A stretch of 64,000 nt of DNA from Polynucleobacter kasalickyi (GTDB taxonomy: Bacteria > Pseudomonadota > Gammaproteobacteria > Burkholderiales > Burkholderiaceae): NCBI RefSeq assembly GCF_900176405.1, contig NZ_FWXJ01000011.1, forward strand, positions 56,660 to 120,659, read 5' to 3'. The notes below the pieces were generated by a model, which saw nothing but the letters and a program-made list of their open reading frames with translations, had not been told where the DNA came from and did no database searches. The translations under genes were made by a program, and so were the position numbers. Of the stretch, positions 10,332 to 19,558 are shown piece after piece; within the stretch, counting starts at the first letter, position 1, and every line of letters starts with the position of its first letter.

Positions 10332-11267
10332 TTAGAAATTTACGTTATTGCCACCTTTGAGCTGTAACATTTCTCTTGCTTCATCAGGTGTAGCTACTTC
10401 AAGATTGAGTGCATGAATGATGCCAACGATACGTTTGACTTGGTCAGCATTGGATTTAGAGAGTTGACCTGGGCCATCCCATAAAGAATCTTCTAAGCCA
10501 ACCCGTACGTTGCCACCCATGGCCAATGACATGCTAGCAATCGGCATTTGGCTTCTACCAGCGCCGAGTACTGACCAGTAATACTGATCTCCAAAGAGTC
10601 GGTCAGCTGTGCGTTTCATCATTTGAACATCTTCTGGATGAGTACCAATACCACCCAAAATACCGAATACAGATTGGATTAAGAGGGGAGCTTTAATGAG
10701 TCCACGATCTAAGAAGTGAGCTAATGTATAAAGATGTCCAATGTCATAACATTCAACTTCAAAGCGCGTATTATTTTCTGCGCAAGATTCTAAGATGTAA
10801 CGAATATCTTTAAAAGTATTTTTGAAAATACGATCTTCTGAACCTTCTAAATAAGGAACTTCCCAGTCGTATTGATATTCTCTTTTACGTTTTAACATTG
10901 GGTACAAGCCAAAGTTCATCGAACCCATGTTTAGAGAGGCCACTTCTGGTTTGAGAGTCAAGTGAGGTCTTAAGCGCTCTTCAACTGACATCGCAGGTGA
11001 ACCACCAGAAGTAATGTTAATGACGACGTTAGAACGTGCTTTAATATTCGGTAAAAATTCCATGAATGCTTCGACCGTCTGTACTGGTTGACCAGTCACA
11101 GGATGGCGTGCATGCAAGTGCACAATCGAGGCACCAGCTTCTGCAGCTTCTACAGCAGCATCTTCAATTTCTTTAGGTGTTTTGGGGAGGTATGGTGACA
11201 TACTTGGTGTATGAATGGCACCTGTTACCGCGCAGGTAACAATTACTTTTTTCTGTGGGGCTGTCAT
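10332..11267 (-). CDS. BKACE family beta-keto acid cleavage enzyme
   Basis: A member of the BKACE family (DUF849). These TIM-barrel, Zn-dependent enzymes condense a beta-keto acid with acetyl-CoA to give acetoacetate plus a new acyl-CoA; the founding member is Kce of lysine fermentation. The 311 aa show the expected metal-site segments IVHLHARHP near residue 50 and EVECYDIGH near residue 165, plus ITSGGSPAMS and SVLGAGRSQMP. The substrate specificity cannot be deduced. It is divergent from a cyclase-family hydrolase across an AT-rich regulatory region, suggesting a shared catabolic pathway. Confidence 0.9.
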   Translation of the reverse strand: MTAPQKKVIVTCAVTGAIHTPSMSPYLPKTPKEIEDAAVEAAEAGASIVHLHARHPVTGQPVQTVEAFMEFLPNIKARSNVVINITSGGSPAMSVEERLRPHLTLKPEVASLNMGSMNFGLYPMLKRKREYQYDWEVPYLEGSEDRIFKNTFKDIRYILESCAENNTRFEVECYDIGHLYTLAHFLDRGLIKAPLLIQSVFGILGGIGTHPEDVQMMKRTADRLFGDQYYWSVLGAGRSQMPIASMSLAMGGNVRVGLEDSLWDGPGQLSKSNADQVKRIVGIIHALNLEVATPDEAREMLQLKGGNNVNF

Positions 11268-11642
11268 AGTGATCTGCTTTCTTCTTTAATAAAACTTTTT
11301 GATGCGAGAAAACAATGCCTTGCGAGATCTGTTAATACAGATATCCCAGAAAATAGCATGTCTCCTCCACTCGCAATTTTCTAATTTCACATCAATCTAG
11401 TAATGTTGATATTGTTAAATTATGATTACTTTTGATAGCTTCTATTTTTTAATCAAATGATTAAAATTTAAATAGGTATTTACCCTTAACGGTAGGTTTT
11501 AATTGTATTAATGGGTATTTTTTGGGCATCAAATAAATATTTAAATTGAATTTAGATTTATACTTATTTGAAATTTTTAGTTGTAAATTTTATGAAATAT
11601 TCTGTATCAATTTAATAATAACAACTCACTGAGGAGATTAGT
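11268..11642. other. AT-rich divergent intergenic region
   Basis: This 375-bp gap separates the divergent BKACE and cyclase genes. It is much richer in A+T than the flanking genes and has no credible ORF. It contains a perfect dyad at 11447-11466 and, just before the cyclase ATG, a strong Shine-Dalgarno (GAGGAG at about 11631). Promoters for both genes must lie here, but I cannot place -35/-10 boxes with confidence. Confidence 0.6.
11447..11466. promoter_or_regulatory. Putative operator dyad between BKACE and cyclase genes
   Basis: A perfect inverted repeat, TTTTAATCA-AA-TGATTAAAA, with 9-bp arms and a 2-bp centre. It lies midway in the divergent promoter region and is a reasonable site for a dimeric regulator. 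No regulator gene is adjacent, so the binding protein is unknown. In such AT-rich DNA part of the symmetry could be chance. Confidence 0.4.
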
Positions 11643-12647
11643 ATGACGCAAAAAGCTACTGCACCTGGTATGAAAGCTGTACCGGCAAATGATATTCCAA
11701 GAAATTTAACGAAAGCCGACATCGAAGCGATGGCGAAAGAAGTTTGTAACTGGGGAAAATGGGGGCCAGATGATGAAATCGGAACACTTAACTATATTGG
11801 GCCTGAGCAGTTAGTTGAAGCCGCTAAATTAGTTAAAAAAGGCAAAGCTATTTCTTTAGGACTGAACTTTGATATGTTTGGACCACAGACTACAGGCTGG
11901 GGTAACCGTTTTAACCCGATTCACACCATGTTAGCAACGGGTACTGATGCTGTTGCAGGTAACCAAGATCACATGGGCTTGAGATATGCTGATGATATGG
12001 TTTCTATGCCTTTGCAATGCGGTACACAATGGGATGCTTTAGGACACATTTTCTACGGTGACAAAATGTGGAACGGCTACGATGCAGCTTTGGTTGATTC
12101 AACTGGTGCCAAGAAGAATGGTATTGAAAAGACGAGAGACAAGATGATTGGTCGCGGCGTACTTTTAGACATCGCACGTTTTAAAGGTGGTGATTTCTTG
12201 GCTGACGGCTATGGTATTAGCAATCAAGACTTAGACGACTGTGCAAAAGCACAAGGCGTAGAGATCAAACAGGGTGACTTTGTCATCATTCGTACTGGCA
12301 TGATGGAAGAGCGTCTTGCTAGAAAAGACTGGGATTCTTATGCGGCTGGTGATGCTCCTGGCGTGCGCTTTGAAACTTGTCGTTGGATTCAAGAAAAGAA
12401 AGTTGCCGCCATTTGTCTAGATACTTGGGGTTGTGAAGTTCGTCCAAATGAAGTTCAAGGTGTTAGTCAACCTTGGCACTGGATTGTAATTCCAATGATG
12501 GGAATGACCATGGGCGAAATTTTTAATTTGAAAGAATTAGCCGATGATTGTGCAGAAGATAAAGTCTATGAATTCTTATTTACTGCCCCTCCATTGCCAA
12601 TTACTGGCGGTGTTGGATCACCAATCAACCCAGTTGTTTTAAAGTAA
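11643..12647 (+). CDS. Cyclase-family (kynurenine formamidase-like) metal-dependent hydrolase
   Basis: A 334-aa member of the cyclase family (PF04199), which includes kynurenine formamidase, isatin hydrolase and polyketide cyclases. The family motif HxGTHxDxxxH appears as QCGTQWDALGH near residue 121, so the middle histidine is glutamine while Asp and the last His remain. This GTQWD variant is known from the longer subfamily. A later segment CLDTWGCEVRPNE resembles the second active-site strand. The substrate is unknown. It has a strong Shine-Dalgarno and probably acts in the same pathway as the divergent BKACE gene. Confidence 0.85.
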   Translation: MTQKATAPGMKAVPANDIPRNLTKADIEAMAKEVCNWGKWGPDDEIGTLNYIGPEQLVEAAKLVKKGKAISLGLNFDMFGPQTTGWGNRFNPIHTMLATGTDAVAGNQDHMGLRYADDMVSMPLQCGTQWDALGHIFYGDKMWNGYDAALVDSTGAKKNGIEKTRDKMIGRGVLLDIARFKGGDFLADGYGISNQDLDDCAKAQGVEIKQGDFVIIRTGMMEERLARKDWDSYAAGDAPGVRFETCRWIQEKKVAAICLDTWGCEVRPNEVQGVSQPWHWIVIPMMGMTMGEIFNLKELADDCAEDKVYEFLFTAPPLPITGGVGSPINPVVLK

Positions 12648-12758
12648 TTGATTGATTACCCACAATCAATGTGGTGGTTTGTGCGATACGTCAAGGTGAT
12701 GTTTTGAAATATTTTTCAATCTAAAATTTAGATATCCAAACATAAACTTGAACGTATC

Positions 12759-13208
12759 GTGAAAAAACTTCTACATATTGGTTGTGGGTCAAAAAATTTA
12801 TTCTGCAAATAAAGGGTTTTGATTCATCTGATTGGCATGAAATTCGCTTTGATATTGACTCATCAGTCAAACCAGATTTGATTGGAACCCTAACTGATAT
12901 GTCTGCTATAGAGGCTGATTCAGTTGATGCAGTATTTTCATCACACAATATTGAACATTTGTATCTGCATGAGGTGGCATTAGCGCTAAAGGCAATTTTT
13001 CGAATTCTCAAGCCCAATGGAAACCTGTTTATGGCGCATCGTTGTGGTTTCACTTTCAAGGTATTAACCGGTCCTACCATCGAACAAGGCTTTAAAACAA
13101 TCGTTGGTAAAAAAAGACCCCAAGAATTAAGCACTTTAGGTAATGGCTTTTAAATCGGAAAACAATGAGATTGATAAGGATGCTCTTGCATTGCAGTACT
13201 TTAACTAA
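12759..13208 (+). pseudogene. Decayed class I SAM-dependent methyltransferase
   Basis: Three frames are needed to follow this gene. A GTG at 12759 opens VKKLLHIGCGSKN, the SAM-binding glycine loop. The frame then shifts in an A-run near 12790 into the stretch 12794-13153, which contains WHEIRFDID, TDMSAIEADSVDAVFSSHNIEHLY and MAHRCGFTFKVLTG. Between LKPNG and NLFMAHRCGF about 50 residues normally present in this family (through a CPDLQSV region) are missing. Near 13135 the frame shifts again into AMAFKSENNEIDKDALALQYFN, ending at 13206-13208. Two frameshifts plus an internal deletion indicate a dead gene. Confidence 0.8.
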
Positions 13209-13253
13209 CTTAACTCTTTCATCGAAGTAACTATATCTTCAGGAATAAAAATT

Positions 13254-14687
13254 ATGAATTATGTAGACACAAAACTTTATATTAATGGCCAATGGTGTGA
13301 TGCCAGTGATGGTAAAACTTTACCCGTCGTTAATCCTGCGACTGGACTTGAAATTGGTCGTGTTGCCCATGCCACCATTGCTGACTTAGACCGCGCCTTA
13401 GCTTCTGCGCAAGCTGGCTTTGACCTGTGGAAGAAGGTTCCTGCGGTAGAGCGAGGCAAAATCATGCGTCAAGCAGCCAACCTGTTGCGTGAAAGAGCAA
13501 CTGAAATTGGTACGTTAATGACCCTTGAACAGGGTAAGCCTTTAGGTGAAGCTAAGGGTGAAATTGTGATGGCTGCTGAAGTTACTGAGTGGTTCGCTGA
13601 AGAGGGACGCAGAGTTTACGGTAGAGTGGTACCCCCGCGTGACTTTAGTGTGAATCAAAGTGTAGTTAAGCAACCAGTGGGTCCAGTAGCTGCCTTTACG
13701 CCTTGGAATTTCCCAATTAACCAAGTGATTCGTAAACTCGCTGCCGCACTTGCTACCGGTTGCTCGATTATTGTGAAAGCCCCAGAAGAAACGCCTGCAT
13801 CACCTGCTGCCTTAATTCAAACTTTCTTAGATGCTGGTGTGCCTGTTGGTGTGATTAACCTCGTTTATGGTAATCCAGCACAAATTTCTGAGTATTTAAT
13901 TCCACATCCAATTATTCGTAAGATCACATTCACTGGTTCAACTGCAGTGGGCAAACAATTAGCAGCCATGGCTGGTTTGCATATGAAACGTGCCACGATG
14001 GAATTGGGGGGGCATGCTCCCGTTATTATTGCGCAGGATGCCGATGTTGAATTAGCTGCAAAAGCAATCACTGGTGCAAAATTCCGGAATGCTGGTCAAG
14101 TTTGTATTTCACCTACCCGTTTCTTGGTTCATCAAGATCTTGAAGCTTCATTTGTAAAAGCTTTAGTTGGTCAAATTAGCACGATTAAGGTTGGAGATGG
14201 TCTTGCTGATGGTACCTCGATGGGCCCATTAGCGAATGGTCGAAGATTAAATGCTATTACTCAATTTGTTGAAGATGCAGTACAAACTGGCGCTAAAATT
14301 GCCACTGGTGGTCAACGCATTGGTGAGGTAGGCAACTTCTTTGCGCCAACGGTGTTAACCAATATTCAACCGCAGTCTAGAGTCTTTAATGAAGAACCTT
14401 TCGGACCGATTGCCGCAGTGAAAACCTTCACCCATTTAGATGAAGCAATTACTGAAGCAAATCGTCTTGCTTATGGCTTGGCTGGTTACGCGTTCACATC
14501 CTCTCTTAAGAATGCCCATCAGATTACGCAAGACTTGCAAGTTGGTATGGTTTGGGTAAACCAACCGCCAATGGCTTGGCCTGAAATGCATTTCGGTGGA
14601 ATTAATGATTCAGGATATGGTTCAGAAGGTGGGATTGAAGGTTTAGAAGCCTATTTAAACTTAAAATCAATCTCGATTAAGCAGTAA
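13254..14687 (+). CDS. NAD(P)-dependent aldehyde dehydrogenase, succinate-semialdehyde type
   Basis: A 477-aa aldehyde dehydrogenase most like GabD-type succinate-semialdehyde dehydrogenases. It has the oxyanion Asn in [10 protein letters not shown], the cofactor-binding FTGSTAVGK, the general base in [10 protein letters not shown] and the catalytic cysteine in [12 protein letters not shown]. It would oxidise a short (semi)aldehyde to the acid in the cytoplasm; the exact aldehyde is not determined. It follows the methyltransferase pseudogene and is closed by two terminator-like hairpins. Confidence 0.9.
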   Translation: MNYVDTKLYINGQWCDASDGKTLPVVNPATGLEIGRVAHATIADLDRALASAQAGFDLWKKVPAVERGKIMRQAANLLRERATEIGTLMTLEQGKPLGEAKGEIVMAAEVTEWFAEEGRRVYGRVVPPRDFSVNQSVVKQPVGPVAAFTPWNFPINQVIRKLAAALATGCSIIVKAPEETPASPAALIQTFLDAGVPVGVINLVYGNPAQISEYLIPHPIIRKITFTGSTAVGKQLAAMAGLHMKRATMELGGHAPVIIAQDADVELAAKAITGAKFRNAGQVCISPTRFLVHQDLEASFVKALVGQISTIKVGDGLADGTSMGPLANGRRLNAITQFVEDAVQTGAKIATGGQRIGEVGNFFAPTVLTNIQPQSRVFNEEPFGPIAAVKTFTHLDEAITEANRLAYGLAGYAFTSSLKNAHQITQDLQVGMVWVNQPPMAWPEMHFGGINDSGYGSEGGIEGLEAYLNLKSISIKQ

Positions 14688-14693
14688 TCGTTT

Positions 14694-14735
14694 AGGACCT
14701 TTAAGCTCGTCTTAAGGGTCCTCATCGGTTTTTTT
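14694..14735 (+). terminator. Rho-independent terminator after aldehyde dehydrogenase
   Basis: A 12-bp stem with one G-U pair (AGGACCTTTAAG / CTTAAGGGTCCT, loop CTCGT) is followed within six bases by a run of T. It sits directly after the dehydrogenase stop codon. Confidence 0.75.
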
Positions 14736-14761
14736 AAGAACACTTCGCGTGTTTTTAAAAA
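14731..14761. terminator. Second A/T-rich hairpin in tandem with the terminator
   Basis: 13-bp arms (TTTTTAAGAACAC and GTGTTTTTAAAAA, one G-U pair) around the loop TTCGC. Its left arm overlaps the T-tract of the preceding terminator. It may be a back-up terminator or a transcript-end stabiliser. Confidence 0.5.
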
Positions 14762-14799
14762 CTCGTATAAAGTATTAAAAAAATCATTCGAGGTGTATT

Positions 14800-15333
14800 T
14801 TGGGTAATCAAACTAAAAAGATCTGGCTAACTTTATTTAGTGGCCTTTTTTTATGTTCAATCTCTAATTCTGCATTTGCCATGCCAGAGGGGATGGAAGA
14901 GGCCATTGCAGACAAAATGGTTTGGCTCATTATTATTGTGATGCCAATTGCCTTTTTGTATGGTTATTGGAAGATACATATTCTTCCTGAAAAATATGCT
15001 GAAAAAGTTCACCACCCGCACCTTAACACTATCAAAGTTTTGTGTTTTCTGTCCATTGCTTTTGGTGGTCTATTTTGGCCTTTAGCTTGGCTCTTGGCTT
15101 ATTCGAAGCCGGTTTTTTATAAAATGGCTTATGGTACTGATAAGTCCGATGAATACTACACCCATCATGCGGTCGAGCATGCGGGTGCGCCGATTGATTT
15201 AGCAATTGTCAATGATGAAATTATGCAATTAGAAGAAAAGCTAGCAGGCTTGAACCAAAAACGCGATTTAATTCAAAAAATTCGATCCTCTGAGCAAACT
15301 TCGACTCCAACAAAGGATAACCATCATGCTTGA
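14800..15333 (+). CDS. DUF3302 (YiaW-like) inner-membrane protein
   Basis: A 177-aa protein that starts at TTG with a GAGGTG Shine-Dalgarno. It has an N-terminal signal peptide or membrane segment ending near SNSAFA, then two membrane helices (about residues 38-58 and 82-105, the latter with FGGLFWPLAWLLAY), then a charged C-terminal tail that may form a coiled coil. This is the DUF3302 family, whose E. coli member YiaW is paired with the HlyD-like YiaV. The same pairing occurs here: the next gene overlaps it by 8 bp. Confidence 0.85.
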   Translation: MGNQTKKIWLTLFSGLFLCSISNSAFAMPEGMEEAIADKMVWLIIIVMPIAFLYGYWKIHILPEKYAEKVHHPHLNTIKVLCFLSIAFGGLFWPLAWLLAYSKPVFYKMAYGTDKSDEYYTHHAVEHAGAPIDLAIVNDEIMQLEEKLAGLNQKRDLIQKIRSSEQTSTPTKDNHHA

Positions 15334-16477
15334 GATCATTATTGCCGGTTATGGAGCCATCATTTGGTTGGTTTTTATCAAGCTAAAACTATTACCATGG
15401 AATATTAAATCTCAGTTAGGAGCTGTTGCTGGAGCTTTGTTTTTAGCCGCAACGATTATTTTTACGGTAAATGTGATTACCCCTGTTTCTGAAGATGTCA
15501 GAGTCATTAATATGGTGTCAGAAGTAACCACTAGAGTTCCTGGAACAGTTAAACGCGTTGCAGTAGAAGGCAATGTGATGCTGAAAAAAGGGGATGTCTT
15601 AGTTGAAATTGATGACACCCCATATCGTCTGAAAGTAAACCAATTAAAAGCGCAATTGGCTGATGTACAGGCGAATGCGAATAATCTTAAGCAAGATCTT
15701 GAGTCTGCTAAAAATGGCACCTTATCGGCTAAGGCTCATTTTGATTTAATGACTCTTCGCTTAGATGAGTCCACCAAATTAGCTACAGCGGGAGCTGGCA
15801 ATCAGTACGATGTAGAGTCTTATCGATCCGAAGTACAAAAAGCTTTAGCTGCGTTGAATACGGCTAAAGCCAATGAAGTGAAAGCAAATTCGAAACTAAC
15901 TGCAGTAGTTGGTGACGATAATGCTTCTGTCGCTAGCGTTAAAGCTCAATTAGAAGCTGCCCAATATGATTTGGAGTCTTGTGTTGTGCGTGCGCCAGCG
16001 GATGGTTTTGCCGTTAATGTCATGGTGCGTCCGGGCAATTATGCCGTGGCAATGCCGCTTAGACCATTGATGAGTTTTGTGGAGAACGAACAGCGTATTA
16101 TTGCGTTCTTTGATCAAAACGAATTACGTCTTGTCAAACCAGGTGACAAAGCGGAAATTGCGATGAGAACCATCCCTGGTAAAGTATTATATGCAAAAGT
16201 AGAATCGATTATTTGGGCCAATGGGGGAGGGCAGTCTGTCCAGTCCGGCGTTATTCCAAATACACCGATGGAACACCTCCATGCTCCTTTGCCACAAAAA
16301 TATGCAGTGCGTTTGAAGTTAAATCACGAAGACGCTGAAGATGCACCTTACTTAGCAATGGGTGCGCGTGGTGTCGGTGCAGTTTATACCGATCATATTA
16401 AGCCTTTGCATCTTTTGCGGATGGTGGTACTTCGCTTAGATGCGAAGATCAATTATTTAATTTTTAAATTACCTTAA
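15326..16477 (+). CDS. HlyD/EmrA-type membrane fusion protein (YiaV-like)
   Basis: A 383-aa periplasmic adaptor. Residues about 1-55 hold the membrane anchor. A biotinyl-lipoyl-like half-motif (TRVPGTVKRVAVEGNVMLKKGDVLVEID) follows near residue 70, then an alpha-helical hairpin and a beta-barrel region. Such adaptors bridge inner-membrane partners to TolC-like channels. It overlaps the DUF3302 gene upstream and is followed 7 bp later by an outer-membrane factor, so the three form one operon. Confidence 0.9.
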   Translation: MLEIIIAGYGAIIWLVFIKLKLLPWNIKSQLGAVAGALFLAATIIFTVNVITPVSEDVRVINMVSEVTTRVPGTVKRVAVEGNVMLKKGDVLVEIDDTPYRLKVNQLKAQLADVQANANNLKQDLESAKNGTLSAKAHFDLMTLRLDESTKLATAGAGNQYDVESYRSEVQKALAALNTAKANEVKANSKLTAVVGDDNASVASVKAQLEAAQYDLESCVVRAPADGFAVNVMVRPGNYAVAMPLRPLMSFVENEQRIIAFFDQNELRLVKPGDKAEIAMRTIPGKVLYAKVESIIWANGGGQSVQSGVIPNTPMEHLHAPLPQKYAVRLKLNHEDAEDAPYLAMGARGVGAVYTDHIKPLHLLRMVVLRLDAKINYLIFKLP

Positions 16478-16484
16478 AAGAGAA

Positions 16485-17867
16485 ATGATGAAGAAATTTC
16501 TCTTGGTAACTTTTCCGTGTTGGTTGATGCTAAGTATGAATGCCTGCACTTCGACTGCGCCCTTGCAAGAAAAAATTGTGGCGGATGCATTTAATCAAAC
16601 CGCGATACCAGTAGCATGGCAAGCCACCAAAACAGCGGGAGAGTTTGACCAGCAGGCACTCGGTTTTGATGTTTCCCCTGAGTTACAAGCCCTCATGAAA
16701 GAGGCGATTGCTTACAACGTTGATTTGAAAATTGCATCCGCTCGCATCGATCAATCCAGGGCAGTATTAAAGTCGGTTGGCGGTAGTTTGTTACCAAATG
16801 TTGGTGTAGGTGCGCAAACAGGCACATCAACGCTTCCCACTTCGACATCCGCTATTTCTGGCTTTGGCCTCATTGCTTCTTGGGATCTTGACTTGTGGGG
16901 GCGAGTGAGGTCAGATCAAAGTGCGTCACAAGCACGATTAATGTCTGCGCAACTTGACTCGGCCTTTGCGAAGCAGTCGATTGCTGCTCAGGTGGTTAAG
17001 TCTTGGATCGTTATTAGTGAATTAATGCAACAAGTTCAATTATCAGAAAATATGGTCGCAATCGCTAATCAACAACTTGATCTAATGAAAGTTGGTTTGA
17101 ACGTTGGGCGTAATTCGCAACAAGAGATATTACTCAATGAATCACTCTTGAGGAATTATCAAAGCCAGTTAATTGCAAATCAACAATCTTTAGGTAATGC
17201 CAAGCGTGCTCTAGAAATTCTTTTAGGTAGATATCCTTCTACTCAAATTCAAGCTGGGCAAACATTCCCTAAAATTGTAAGTGAATTGCCAGCTGGTATT
17301 CCTTCCCAAATTCTATCGAGAAGACCTGATGTGCTTGCTGCTGAGGAACGTTTTAAGGCATCTTTCCAAGATGTTGAGGCAGCTAAAAGAGCTAAATTAC
17401 CAAGCATTAAAATCACTGGTGGAATCGGTTATATTGAAAACTCTGCGATTCAGTTGTCGAATGCCATTAGTAATCCGATCTCTTCACTGACCGCCCAATT
17501 ATTGATGCCACTTTTTTTAGGTGGTCAATTAGATGCTCAGGTGGAAGCAAAAACGGCAAGCCAAACACAAAGTCTTGCTCAATATCAAAAATCAGCTTTA
17601 AATGCATTATCTGAAGTAGAGAGTGGGCTTGCTAATGATCGACTTCTGCGGCAAAGAGAGCTGATCCTACAAGCACAATTACAGGCGTTACAGTCCTCTG
17701 TAAAATATGCATTGATACAAAAAGAAGTCGGCAAAGGAGATATGTTTCAGTATCTCCAGCAGCAATTAAATGCCAACAGTTCGCAAGCTAATTTACTGAG
17801 AATACAAAGCGACCATTTACTCAACCGCATATCACTTCATCAAGCGTTGGGTGGTCAGTTCATTTAG
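16485..17867 (+). CDS. NodT-type outer-membrane efflux lipoprotein
   Basis: A 460-aa TolC-superfamily outer-membrane factor. The signal peptide ends in the lipobox LSMNAC, so it is probably lipid-anchored. The body has two OEP repeats with long helices, including the internal LSRRPDVLAAEERFKAS motif typical of NodT/OprM-like proteins. It would form the exit duct for the preceding adaptor. No classical pump of the RND, MFS or ABC type is encoded in the operon. Confidence 0.92.
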   Translation: MMKKFLLVTFPCWLMLSMNACTSTAPLQEKIVADAFNQTAIPVAWQATKTAGEFDQQALGFDVSPELQALMKEAIAYNVDLKIASARIDQSRAVLKSVGGSLLPNVGVGAQTGTSTLPTSTSAISGFGLIASWDLDLWGRVRSDQSASQARLMSAQLDSAFAKQSIAAQVVKSWIVISELMQQVQLSENMVAIANQQLDLMKVGLNVGRNSQQEILLNESLLRNYQSQLIANQQSLGNAKRALEILLGRYPSTQIQAGQTFPKIVSELPAGIPSQILSRRPDVLAAEERFKASFQDVEAAKRAKLPSIKITGGIGYIENSAIQLSNAISNPISSLTAQLLMPLFLGGQLDAQVEAKTASQTQSLAQYQKSALNALSEVESGLANDRLLRQRELILQAQLQALQSSVKYALIQKEVGKGDMFQYLQQQLNANSSQANLLRIQSDHLLNRISLHQALGGQFI

Positions 17868-17923
17868 TATTTTTAGGTTGACTGAGTAAGTCTTTTCACG
17901 AATTTGGCAGGAGCTAACGGATG

Positions 17924-18751
17924 TTATCTCCCCTCGAATTTTGGTTTACGATTTTCCGTATGCGCTTTCATGCCCTCATCTACATCGGCACTCCATTCGA
18001 GTGAATGCCTTAAAACTTTAGAAAGCTCAGCAGCTTCTGCCAAGCCACTTTGCATTCTTGCTCGAATGATACTCTTAGTCCCTTTAATTGCTAAAGGACC
18101 TTTTTCATTGATCTGACTGGCAATCTCCATGACTTTTTCAAGAAATTGATCACTTGCAAAAACATTCTGCACAATGCCTAAATCTTTCAATGCCGTGGCA
18201 TCTAACTCATTGCCTAAGCAAATAATTTCGAGTGCACGAGCTGCACCAACGATGGTAGGCAGCCTAAATGGAGCACCTGCCCCGGGAAATCCTCCCCAAC
18301 CAGCTTCCGGTAATTGCATCGTGACATGGTTAGCAGCATATCTTAAATCGCATGCTAAGCTAAGTTCGAAACCACCCGCAATCACTTTCCCGTTAATGGC
18401 GCAAATAACTATTTGGGGAAGAGTTTCTATGTTGTTAAATACTTGATTGGCATATCTGATCAATTGCACAACCGAATCCTTCGTCATTTCTGCCCTTAAT
18501 TTTGGATTCAATAGGCCCAATGAAAATACGCTTTTACCCCTTCCAGTAATTACTAATACATTCGCAGAGCGGTCTTCTTTCAAGAGCTCAGTAATGAACT
18601 CCATTCTCTTTAAAACATCCCAATTTATCCGATTGAAATCATCTTCCCGATCAATTGTGAGTAGGATCACTCCTTGATTTCTATCGAGAACGACTCCCTC
18701 TGGAAAGGAGGTAATCCCCTCTGCAATCTGTGTGTTTTGTAATGGATTCAT
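17924..18751 (-). CDS. Enoyl-CoA hydratase/isomerase (crotonase) family protein
   Basis: A 275-aa crotonase-fold protein. The oxyanion-hole segments are present as GKSVFSLGL near residue 70 and NGKVIAGGFELSLACDLRYA near residue 120, followed by PEAGWGGFPGAGAPFRLPTIVG. Whether it hydrates, isomerises or decarboxylates an acyl-CoA is not clear, because the catalytic acidic residues vary in this family. It lies 33 bp downstream of an ABC importer on the same strand and may act on the imported compound after CoA activation. That link is inference. Confidence 0.88.
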   Translation of the reverse strand: MNPLQNTQIAEGITSFPEGVVLDRNQGVILLTIDREDDFNRINWDVLKRMEFITELLKEDRSANVLVITGRGKSVFSLGLLNPKLRAEMTKDSVVQLIRYANQVFNNIETLPQIVICAINGKVIAGGFELSLACDLRYAANHVTMQLPEAGWGGFPGAGAPFRLPTIVGAARALEIICLGNELDATALKDLGIVQNVFASDQFLEKVMEIASQINEKGPLAIKGTKSIIRARMQSGLAEAAELSKVLRHSLEWSADVDEGMKAHTENRKPKFEGR

Positions 18752-18784
18752 AACTAGGTAACTTTCAAAGCAAGTGAGGACTAA

Positions 18785-19558
18785 TCAAAGTGATTGTTTC
18801 GGAGGCCAACTTCTAGTCAAATATTTTTCTAAAGAATTACTCAATAGGTTAATCGATAAGCCCAATATCCCAACGATTATCAAAATGCCAAAAACCTGTG
18901 CTGAGTTATAGTTTCGTTGTCCTGCAATCATGAGTCCGCCCAATCCATTACTACCGGTAAGCATTTCTGTGAGCAGAGTAATCACAATCGCTAAGGGGAT
19001 GGTTACGCGGATACCGATAATTGCATTGGGTATTACGGAAGGAATAATCACTTTGAAAATGAATTGCATTTGAGTTAAATGTAATGCCTTGCCCATATCT
19101 AAAGTACCTTGTCTCATACTGTCAACACTCGAAACCACATTGAGTAAGATCGGCCAAATCGTAGCAAACACAATAATCAATACCTTCATCGAATCACTGT
19201 AGCCCATCAAAAGAACGGCAATAGGAATAATCACTGGGGGAGGTATCGCTCTAAAACATTCAAAAAGGTACGTGGTCCATTCCCTAAATAGTTTACTCAC
19301 GCCAATGATGATGCCTAGGAAAAAACCAATCGTGATGGAGATGGATAAACCGATGCCAAATATCCAAAAGGTCTCTTTGATACCATTTTGAAGTTGACCA
19401 TTATTCCAGAGTTGTGTGATGGCACTTAACCAAAATGAAGGTGCCGGAAAGTGGGGTGAGGGACCATTGGATAGAAGTTGCCAGAGGGTAAGTAAGATAG
19501 CAATGGGCAGTAGACCCAAGACACATCTGATGAGTGTTTGCAGCAGATGAGATCTCAT
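18785..19558 (-). CDS. ABC transporter permease (SsuC/TauC-like), second
   Basis: A 257-aa inner-membrane permease of the nitrate/sulfonate/taurine type with about six membrane helices and an EAA-like loop around MRQGTLDMGKALHLTQMQFIFKVIIPSVIPNAIIG. Its start overlaps the end of the other permease by 4 bp. With two non-identical permease genes in the operon, the channel is probably a heterodimer. Substrate unknown. Confidence 0.9.
   Translation of the reverse strand: MRSHLLQTLIRCVLGLLPIAILLTLWQLLSNGPSPHFPAPSFWLSAITQLWNNGQLQNGIKETFWIFGIGLSISITIGFFLGIIIGVSKLFREWTTYLFECFRAIPPPVIIPIAVLLMGYSDSMKVLIIVFATIWPILLNVVSSVDSMRQGTLDMGKALHLTQMQFIFKVIIPSVIPNAIIGIRVTIPLAIVITLLTEMLTGSNGLGGLMIAGQRNYNSAQVFGILIIVGILGLSINLLSNSLEKYLTRSWPPKQSL

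Noticed and set aside
12647..12670. 8-bp hairpin (ATTGATTG / CAATCAAT) after the cyclase stop
   Set aside because: There is no T-tract after it and the stem is weak, so it was not called a terminator.
12721..13134. 137-codon minus-strand frame across the methyltransferase remnant
   Set aside because: The plus strand carries recognisable methyltransferase motifs, so the antisense frame is a by-product.
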